The position numbers were made by a program, and so were the translations under genes. From NCBI GenBank assembly GCA_007844125.1, contig CM017559.1:31223926-31287925 (forward strand): DNA of 64,000 bases. Direction: 5' to 3'. This DNA is from Sinonovacula constricta. Taxonomy: Eukaryota; Mollusca; Bivalvia; Cardiida; Solecurtidae. The notes below the pieces were generated by a model. It did no database searches. It saw only the letters and a list, made by a program, of their open reading frames with translations, and was not told the origin of the DNA. Shown here one piece after another: positions 24,501 through 35,500 of this stretch (within the stretch, counting starts at the first letter, position 1; the number at the start of each line of letters is the position of its first letter).

Positions 24501-26488
24501 TATTATTTTAATGCCACCATGTATAAAACAGAGTGTATAAACACCATTTGTATTTTTAAGCAGCGCCTGCACGTAATCCTCGATATTGAGGGAGTGCAGT
24601 ATTAAGAAGAAGAAGAAGAAGAAGGGTGTCAGCCTTTTAAAATTAACTGGAGTGATTTTGTTTGCTTATACTAAAATCCAGGGGTGGGGGGATTTAAAAA
24701 TCTCGTATTTATCCAGGGGTGGGGTGAGTGGGGGGGATTTAAAAATCTCGTATTTACCACAATATCTAACAAACCTTAACCTCCATTGTGGTGTCTTGCT
24801 AATTGCAGTTAATTGGTTGATTATTTATGCTGAACCAACATTTGGAGTGATTGTTTAAGCATCCATAAAACGTAGACTATTGCATTCTGCATTATAATTC
24901 AATTAGTACTTGTCCAGCAGCAATAACTTCCCTATATAATTAATGTTATGCATATAGCCATAACATAGTCCTATGCCTGTATTTGTTATTGTTACTTTGG
25001 TTGATGTTATCTCACTCATTCTCATTATCATATTTATCAATTTAGTTCTCTTGGCCAGGGGTACAATGTTTTGTGACATTCTCCGGGCTTACATTCCAGG
25101 CATGGCGATTTTTAGGATGAATTCTGGCCATATTCCATGTCGTACTGTCATGTCTGATTATATGCTTGCAAGTTTTCTTGGACCGACCTTCACATTTCTG
25201 ACTTGTTAATCTAAGCATTGCTGCTCTCTACATGTCCAAACCAACATTACTGGTTGGCTCTAACACATTCATCAAGTTGGTCAAGGTGCAGTTTTTTACA
25301 GTAGGATATCTGTCCTGATATGCTGGTATGAATAAAATATTTAATTCCACACAGTAATTTTGTTATCTGATTATCCTATGTATTTGATAGTTTATTTTAT
25401 ATTTCAGTGGAGTATGTCAATAAATGTATCCTTTAACAATTTGAATCCAGCACAAAAAAGGACCTGACAGTGTGGAGCTGACATAGCAGGCAGTTATTCA
25501 AAAGTTGGCATGGTCCATGTCAAGCAAATTTTTTCTGTGTTAATCTTTGCAAGTTAAGTGGACCTATTCAGCAGATTTGGTAGCTTTGTTCAGATTGGTG
25601 GACCAAAAGATCAATACTTTTTAAGTTCCATATGTAAAGATGGGTTGACAGAGGAATTTAAGATTCAGTTTACCTTATGGGAACCTTTAGTTAATAACCC
25701 ATAATATTAAAGTGTTTTGTTATTGACTTCAAATCATACTGAACAGATTATGATCAGACAGCACCCAGAGGTGGCGTGCTGAACTAGATTTACGAGTTTT
25801 ATTTGCTTATGCCTTGCCTATCTATGCTAAGCACGCGAACAGAAATTAATGTCCTGATCATTTATGATAAAAATGTATGATGCAAGTCAGTAAGCTTTAT
25901 CATTCAGAATATATTTGTAACTTTTTGTTTATGTGGGAAAGTGGTTCTATCTCAGTTGAGGCAGTACTACTGGCTTTAAGTGAGCGCCATCTCTGAAAGA
26001 GTTGTCTAGGGTCTTCTTACACCTTTATAATAACATTACATTTGTTTTGTGATGATCTTGAAACAGAAAAGCATGTTAAACCCAGCAATAAACAATATCA
26101 TTGTTACATAGTCTATTCAGCCTTAACTGTTGGTAAAGCTTCAAAACATGGATGAGGTAAAATTTGAAGCAGCTTGTGTCTTGGCCAACTTGTATGAAAA
26201 ACAGGTAAGTTTGATAAGTTATATTTATTGCATATATAAATTAATGTTAATACTTAATAATTTATTATGTTTGAGCAATTCTCTCAATGAATGGGCATCT
26301 GTATGTTCTTCATAGTATATCTTCATTATCAACAAGTGCTTTTATTGTAAACCTTAGAATTGTTAATTTCATCTTTTTTCTTTCACAATTTCACATCTGA
26401 AAAATTGTACATTTTATGAAAATGTTTTATTTTTATAATTGATTATGTAATTTTCTTCATCATTATTTAAAGAATTATCCCAGTTTGT

Positions 26489-26579
<91 letters not shown>

Positions 26580-29500
26580 CCAAATTTGGAAGGCCCATGA
26601 ATATACATTCTATTTTGTCTTTTTTTTAGGGTCATATCCAGCTGGCTAAACCACTTCTCCGGCGTGCTATTGACATCTCACAGCAGGCAGGATTCTGGCA
26701 CTGTAGATTGCTTTTCCAGCTGGCAGTACGTGATCCAGCTACATGATTTTCTCCAGCATGCTAAGTTTATCTATAAGGCACATTTATTATAATACTTTTT
26801 TGTAACTGAAACATGTTATATTCATCACTAACTCAAGCATGCTAAACTGCCAGTAAGGCACATTTATTGTATTACACCTTTTTAACTTAAAACTTGTTCA
26901 ATTTCTCCATCAGCTGTTTTCATTGTAATGTTTTTTGCTAATGGCAGGCTTATGTTATCAATTATGTGCTCTTCTCTGAGGCATGGTACAAAACTTATCA
27001 TCAATGTGGGCATTGAGTTGTGTAAAAAAAATTGTACAATAATATTTGTGGTGACAAATTTTCAGATTTATGCAAAGGCATACTAAACAAAAACTTGGTC
27101 TTACAAAAGATTTTTGTTTGCAGTTAGGTTACTTATTCAACATAACAAATATATGTGCATATTTTTTGTCGTTAAATATATATACAAATTAATCTCCTGC
27201 ACGCAATTACGATTTGTGCATATTTATCTCCCATTGCAGCAAATCCACTCGAATGAACGAGACTTTGTGTCAGCTTGCAGCCTGCTAGGTGTAGGGGCTG
27301 ACTATGCATCAGCCGCTAACTCTGCGTACACCACATTGCTCTTCCTCCTCAGTAAAGGAATGGTAAGGAGATCTCCAACAAAGGGAAATAATCCTCCAGC
27401 TTTGTTTCTTATTTTTTCCCTCATGTCCCAAGGTTAGATTTCTACCATTTCACAAAGTCAGCTTTTGGCTCAGATTTTGAATTCTAAATGACAGTTATCT
27501 TGTCCTAGTAGAAAATGTAATTTCCAGTAATAATTGCCCTAAAACGTTTTGTAACATTGCAGAGTAGTTTCGGTAGCATGTTACCTTTAGCTTGAAGACT
27601 TTACTTTGGCTCTCATTTTAATTCATCAATATTGTAAATAGTCACTTGTAAGAATTTTATGAAGACAAGTGCTATTATTATATTAGTTATTACGTCACTC
27701 AGGGTATATGGAAAAGTCACTGCCAATTTTCTATCCCCATCCCAAAGATTTTGTTGATCACTGTGAAATAGTTGGGTATTGGGGTTATCCGTTAATTATA
27801 TCTTACAGCAATATGTATTCTATACCGGCCGTTTTTTCCTACACTCCAATGATAAACTTTTATTTTCTGGCACACTCTCTTCTTTACCACTGCAGCTCCT
27901 GTTGATCAACAAGCAGGCTGTAGAGGTGAACGAAACACTGTCAAGGGCTGGTTCCCTCATCGAACAGTGGACAGGTCCAGCAGTACAAAAGGAGTCATTG
28001 AAGGTGTTCTTCCTGGTGCTGCAGGTGTGTCACTACCTGACCGCTGGGCAGGTGAAGAGTGTCAAACCTGCCTTGAAACAGCTGCAACAGAGTATTCAGA
28101 CCATTACACAGCTGCACACAGACGATGGTGGGTTCAAGTTCCTTTTTGTACCAATACTTATACCTGGTGTGCCTCTAATGGCTTATCCTCTTACTGCATA
28201 GGTTTGAGTCCCATTTGGGGCAAAAGGCTTAAAGTTGGAAAGTCTTAGAGCTGACCTGCAATTTGTTGGTGATTCTACCCAGACATTAGTCTGGGGTCTT
28301 CCTCCACCAAAATATCTGAACAACACTGTAATGACCATAATTGTGTCGCTGTGATGTATTTCTTAAAACAAAAAACAAACAATGTGTGTTACAGATGTTG
28401 GTAGATGCATAATCTTTCTTAATTATTAGAAATCTTGGTTTATGTATATTGTTTTAGTTGTCTCACTAAGCTGTTCCTTATTATCATTGTAGGAATATGA
28501 ATTGCACGAAGTCCAGTATACATTAAAGCAGTAGCAACTAGTTTTGAGGAATGACTACTGGTGGCATGACATTTTTAGTTGAAACATTATAGTTTATATC
28601 AAGCATCCTTATTTTCTCTCATTGGTACATTTTTCCCTCTTAAGTGACCTTGATTTCAGTTTATAAAATACATTGTGCTACGTGCATGCATTTTACGTTG
28701 AGATGATACTACTACACCCAGATGATTGTAAATGCAGCATTTATTTGTAGTGTTAAAGGTTGTCATTTTAAATAATGAAGGAAGAACTATTTATTCTCTC
28801 ATTTTTTCCAGAGCATGTGGCAGGCAGTCAGATTGATCTGTTTCAGTGGCTGCCCAAGGAACACATGTGTGTCCTGGTGTACTTGGTACGTGATCTTACC
28901 TCTTTGGTTGTTGTTGTTTTGCTGTTGTTTTTTGTGTGTGTGTGTGGCGGGGTGCTGGCATTAAAGGTACTATGTTTTATTTCTAAGTTTGCCACTTTCC
29001 AAGGTTATGAAGTTTTGAGCCGCAGTCTGAAAATTTTAAAGATTTGATTGGTTGAATTTAAATGAAATTTGAAATCTGGCCAATCAACTGCCTGAAGATG
29101 GTCTCAAGACAGCATCTCAAAGTTTCTTACCTACATCTCTGGTTGGTTCAAAGAAGTTGGATTTGAATCAGTCCAACTGTACTAAGTTACTGCTATTTAG
29201 ACTAATTTTTACTGTTTATTGTACTTTCTTTTTTATCTTCCTCAAATACATCTTATTACTTACATGTTTTTAAAAGCTAAACATACAATCCGGTGACTCT
29301 GGAGATTGATCTGTTGTTTAATGAATATGCAGAATTTCCTGGGCCTCAGAAACTTTAACTCAGAAAAAAATAACTTAAGAATCTTCATAAATACAATCCC
29401 AGGTCCTTACCCTATTATAGTATATATATACGTCTCCTCTAGTCACGTGATCAGACTAAGTCAAGTAAATAGCCCCATCATTTTAAAAATAGTGCTAACA

Positions 29501-32500
29501 AGGTGAGCATGATTGTCATGAATAAAGCTCAGATAACTACAGCTGAGAGTCCTAGAATTTTTCACAATATTTTCTACATTGTTGACTTTTGTGTTGACCA
29601 GGTGACTGTGATGCATTCCATGCAGGTGGGCTTCATGGACAAAGCCCAGAAATATACAGACAAGGCCCTCATGCAGATTGAGAAACTCAAAAGTAAGTTT
29701 CCATTCCTCCCTTACTGCTTTTGAAATATGCCACTTACAGTACAACAGAGAGGAAGTAGGTTTGACAGAAAGTGGGTCTGCCAGCTGACCTGCCTTGTCT
29801 TGCTGAATCTACCTGTTTGCATGTATACAGCTTGTCGATGATATATAGTCATTTGAGGTTCAATATAGGTTTGGAACAACACGTCTTTTCTCATCGTTTG
29901 TATTATCCACTCTTTGTTGCACAGGCTTTCTAAGCTGCAAGAATTAGAAGAAAAATAGTTTCTGAAAAGAATCTTGCATTTTAAAATATCTTTTAAAAAC
30001 ATGTTGTGACATTGCTTTGTTATCTTTAAGCTTTCTTCATTTTTAGCTTTGTATCTAGCATATAGTGACACAAATAGCATACATTGACTTATTTATTCTA
30101 AATTAAAGAATTAAAAACTCCTAAAGTTGATGCAAATAAACAAAAAGATTTGTATGAAATAATAAACTTGTTTCTGGTTAGCGACCTCCATTTTTTGTCA
30201 ATAGAAATACTGATTGTACCCATATTGTACCAAATCTTTTTGTTCTGCATCATTTCAGTGTGTACTAAGAATACATATCATTTATTCTTGTATTTCAGTG
30301 CTAGATGCCCATCCCCTGTTGTCATCATTTCAGATAATGTTGTTAGAACATATCATCATGTGTCGCCTGATCATGGGCAACAAAACCACAGCTATACAAG
30401 AGGTAGGGGAGACATAATTATTGAATAATCAAAGCTGAGCACTTAATTTACACCATATTTAAAGGTGTTTGTTTGTTTGTTAAATGGGTTTATCTTCCCT
30501 ATTAAAAGGTGTTATCCAACAATTTGGACCAATTCTTTCACACTCATGCAACCAAATAAATTATTGTTACCAGAAAAGATCTTCAAAATTCTGTTTATTG
30601 GTACCCTACATCTATGTGCAAAGTGCAGCAAAACAGTTCATTTGTCATGACAAAAATGTATTTCCTATCCGAGCCCTGCTACCAGAACAGGGGTAAGATG
30701 TTGGTACATGTATTAGACAAAATATGACATTATAGACAAAATGTTGGATACCACCTTTAATCAATAAAACATTTGTTTAAATGCCCCAAAAGGATGGCAT
30801 ACAGCAGCCGCACTGTCTTTGACTATCCTTCTCTCCAGTTTTCATGTCTCAGCCATAACTTAATGATAATTTGCAGTACTTAAGCCAATTTTAACAATTC
30901 TAAAGACATTCACTAGAAGGTGTGTCACAAATAACTCAACTCAAGGTCATTTTTAAGGCCACTCTTCATAAAATGGCTACTTGTGCTATGAATGTCTTGA
31001 CCAAGCTTTTCCTTTTTTACAGTATTCCATCAAACTTTGCCATCTTTTTGTGATACACTTAAAGGTGTGTCCAGCATACCATTTGAAAGTGCAACCATCA
31101 CGGTCAAGGTCATATTTAATGTCATTGCATCATTTCGGTCATAAGTCAATTCCATTGACATTCCTTGTTGCTTTTTCCTTTTTCAAAATTAAAATCAACT
31201 TGTTTAAAAAAAAAAGTGGCTGCAACTTTTCTGACAGAGTATCCATTTTTACTACTGAAAAACTTTCACAATTTCATGTTTTCTTTTTTAATAAATCTTC
31301 CAATATGTTACAAAAAACATTGGCCAGACCTATTGGCAGTATTCAAATGTTGGTTAAAGATACAATAATATTCAAATGTTGATTAAAGATATAATTTGGT
31401 TGATTGACAGATTTTCCAGGCTTGTCATGTAGCCCAGTCCCAACCACGCCTGTTTACAACCCATGGGGCTCAGATACACACATTGCTGGTATGTACAGTT
31501 TCCTTCTCAGGAGTAGATATATCACAACTTATATAGATATTTATATAACGAGGTTTAAACTCTGGACATTCACTGTCAAGTAAATGTTCTTTAGGCTGAT
31601 AACATATTCTTCTTCTTCCATAAGCTGTGTATCGTTGACACAATAAATTACAATAAAGATATCTCGTTACACACATTGCTGGTATTATCAGTTTACTGCA
31701 CTTAATTAGTAATATTGATAAATATCTATTAAACACAAATTAAAAAAGATTTGCGAGTTCAATACCCAGTCAAAACAATAAATAGAAAGAGCGCTTAAAT
31801 GATTCTTGCCCTAATTGGCTTAACTTGATTATTTCTTAATGACCTAACTGCTCAAATAGTCAGCAAATGCAGTTATAAAACGGAGTGTGTTGCCAGGTTC
31901 TAAGTTTTTGTTTTGTTTATGTCTTAATCTGCTTGTCATTGATAGAGCTAAAGTATAGAGAAATCCAGCAAACAATACAATTTAATGCTCATGTATTTGG
32001 TAATATATATTTTCATTATTTGATTTATATTTGTACACGTTGATAGATAAGCAAGCTATGGTATATGTTCTTATTACCCATTACAGCATTTTATGTGTCA
32101 TAAAGTATACTTAGATAAATTGTGTCTAGCCTGGTCATCTTTCTCTCTCTTCAGGGTCTGTATGCAATGTCAATGAATTGCATGGAAGCAGCCGAGGCAC
32201 AGTTCCAGACTGCACTCAAGGTAAATCATCGGTACAGTCTAAGCACATTGAATATCATGTTTTTAGTTAAACTTTAGAAATCATAATATCATTATTAGTC
32301 ACACTCCAGGTAATAAATCCGACCTGTCCAGACACACCAATAACACTCGAGGTAAATCATCAGTACAATCTTAACACATTGAATATCATGTTTTTAATTT
32401 AACTTTAGAATAATTATATCATGATAAGTCATCATTAAGGTAAGTTATGCCAGTAATATCATGTTTTCAGTCTGACTTTAGAAATTATAACATCATTTTA

Positions 32501-35500
32501 ACATCATTTCACACTCATCAGACTAATCTAGACACAGTGAATATTATGTTTACAGCTCATTTCTGGTCCATTTTTTCTAAATTTCTCCATGTTTAATACT
32601 GTAGTAACCATTAGTCTCTTTATAATAAGAAGTGCCACTTGGGAGTGAAAACTGGCATCTGGAGAGGTCTGTTAGCCGACTTGCATTACATCCCTGGTTC
32701 TACCCAGTGGTTGATGTCACCTTCCACCAGTTATAGCAATAATATCTTTATTTTCAACTCCATTTTTCAATACTGAATTAAATATTTTAGCTGGACTCTC
32801 CTGAAATTTGTTTATTGTGTTTCTGTGCTTGTTTTTACTGCCATCCTATCTGTCTTTACTATTCTATCATCATGGCAACACTCTTTTCAGTACAAAATAC
32901 CTCTTAGAATTCGAATCTACCTTAGTGATGTATTTTTTTCTTTTTACAACCCACATTTTTTTTTTCATCGTCATTTTAAATCTGAAACATATTTTTTGAG
33001 ACTGTTGCCACTGTTTTTATCTATGTTATTGTGCCTTGTGTCTACCAACCCTCCTTTTGATCCAGAATCTTAACTTGTGCCTGCAGCAAGCAACCTGCAC
33101 GGATTTGTCTCTGTTTGTAAACATGAACCTTGCAATTGTGTATCTGAGAATGGGTCGGGAGCGGGACATTACCAGTCTGCTAGACAAGATTGACCCAGAC
33201 AAGATGGATCAAACCAAGTAAGACTGCTGTTGTAACTGTTCACTTAATTCACATTATTTTCCATTTAATACACCCATTACAGTCATCATAATGCAGATCG
33301 TCCCCTACCACTACTTCACCAAGTACTGTTTTGTAAAACATTTCGTAAAATTGTATATTGGTGATCAGTGTCATGTGATTAAAAGAATCTGACACTCGTT
33401 GTCATTTAATACAAACATTTAAAAAACTTGTCCAGGAAAAATAATAGTGGGTGAGCCATTGGCTAGCTTACCATCACTTTTCCTGAACTCAAATAAATAA
33501 ATGATTGTATTAAGTAACAACTCTTGTCAGATATTGGGTTTTACAAAAACATTGATGAGGTTGTATGTAAAGATGTAAATACATGTTTATGAATACAATC
33601 TTAAGATAATTCCATTGTGTGTTGTACCAAAACCTAACTGTTATCATCCGGACCTGGCAGTGCAATCGGTAGAGCATCGGCTCCAGGTACGGGAGTCAAT
33701 ATAAATGGTAGTGGTATAGCTCCCTTGCTTATGCTCAAGCAAATTTAAGGGTAGTTCCACGACTGCTTGGCCAGGTGTCAGGATAATGTGACTGAGTGTG
33801 GTATCCTGTGCAGTGTTCCCGGTATGCTATACACAAAGAAGGCAGCACTCTATCTGCTTCAAGTGTACACCATCTCCAGATAACTGAATACTGTTGGTGG
33901 GACGATAAACCCAATAAACATAAATATAAACTGTTATTTCAAATTAAAAACTAGTTTTGACACATTAGAATTTAAATCATGGTATATGAATCATAAGTTT
34001 GAAAAATGATGGAGTAAAGTTGATAACATCAAATATCATTGTAAAGTAAAAATTTTTACTCCTTTCCTGCTGGTGATCACTATCTGTGCTTATTTCTTGC
34101 GAATTACAAAATGGCAGAATTTTTTTTTTAATTAAATTTAAATATAATTCGAAAAACGTAACAGAATTTTTGAAATTTTTGTCCCGTATAGGGATAAAGC
34201 ACATTTTGTGATTTAAGATATTTCACACAGTACGTTTTTAGAAACATGATATAAATTCATGGTAAACTAAAATGTTAATTATGTAATTGACGATTGGTAA
34301 AAATACTTAAATTGATTTTTCAGATTATCGTTTTTAAATTTTTACCAATTTTAAAATTGTTTAATGCAATATTTGTTTGTATAATGCATTTTCATTGTAA
34401 ATTCCCAAGGAAATTGTTCTACCATGCTTATGGTAAGACTGCTTGTTGTCACAAAGTTATGTCTGAATAATTTATTTTTAAATGAGTTTGGAACAGGTTA
34501 AAACTATGAAAGGAAGTAATTGAAGTACTACAACCATGGTGATGCCTGCATCTGTCAAGGATGGAGAACAACACCCTTTCTTGTGGAATTAATCTACATG
34601 TATATGGGTTTCCTTGCACATCTATGCTTGAAACAAAGTGCATCAAGGGCCATTCTAGAAAGTCTATAGTGCAGGCTTATAGTAAGGCTACTAAGATATT
34701 ATCCTGTTGGATTTGGTTCAGATGCTATGAGCTAGCATGGAAGCAATAGCTGACAAACAATTTACAGCTGCTGCACCCCTATCTAGAGAAAATACCAAGA
34801 TAGTGGACGACTCGTTCAGTGAGAGACATCCAAAACAAATGTTTACCCTGGCCTTCACCTTATGGTATATAACTAACACAATGATGTCTGTGATTTTTGA
34901 TAAGAAGTCCTAGTATTATATCATGCAACTAGTAACAAAACAATGGCATTACAATATTTGTTGTCTCTACTTCAGTTCCCACAGCCTGAAAGCTTCAGCT
35001 TTCTATGTCCAGGGTTTACAGGCTTTCTTCAGTGCAAGATACAATGAAGCTAAGTATGTATTGACGATGCTTGTTGTACACATTTTATTTTTAATATCTT
35101 TATTTATGAGAAAAGGTGTTATAAATTTGCTATTTTATGGAGCAACTTTTGTTAGCTTAGTTTGCTTTGGTGTTGTTTTATTTGTTTTTGTTACATTGCA
35201 CGAACACATCTAGGGTCATATTGGCAACATCCAGCTAATTATCAGTGAAGGAAGACCCTAGCCTTATTTCTGGGTAGAACCACTGGCACACTGCAGGTTG
35301 GCTGGAAACCTCCCCACATGAAAGCTCTCGTCCTTTGATCTTGACATTTCATTTACACATAAGGTCCTCATGGCAACATCCCACTATAACTGGTAAAAAG
35401 AAGATCTTTGACAGATGTTAGGGTATAGCCACTGTTGCACTGCAAGTGAGCTGTGATATTTCCTTGGAAATGCTTTTTGCCCCAACCTGACTTGAACCCA

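Larger units (their letters stand above)
11320..25179 (+). repeat. Tandem duplication unit 2 (13.86 kb)
   Basis: Direct copy of 4057-11319. It is longer because of insertions absent from unit 1: the SINE at 11822-12107, the 3.85-kb element at 12598-16451, the MITE at 20258-20776 and the LINE at 21912-24624. A further stretch of about 190 bp at 20793-20985 is missing from unit 1, probably by deletion there. The right edge TGCAAGTTTTCTT is followed by unique sequence GGACCGACC. MAU2 exon 1 in this unit is the intact one. Confidence 0.95.

Noticed and set aside
24586..24858. 90-codon frame after the LINE
   Set aside because: Runs through the AAG tail and a local duplication of GGGGTGGGG sequence; not coding in unit 1.
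30780..31200. Stretch with AAGGTCAAGGTC-like motifs in a MAU2 intron
   Set aside because: Resembles a decayed interspersed repeat, but no edges or second copy could be defined in this window.
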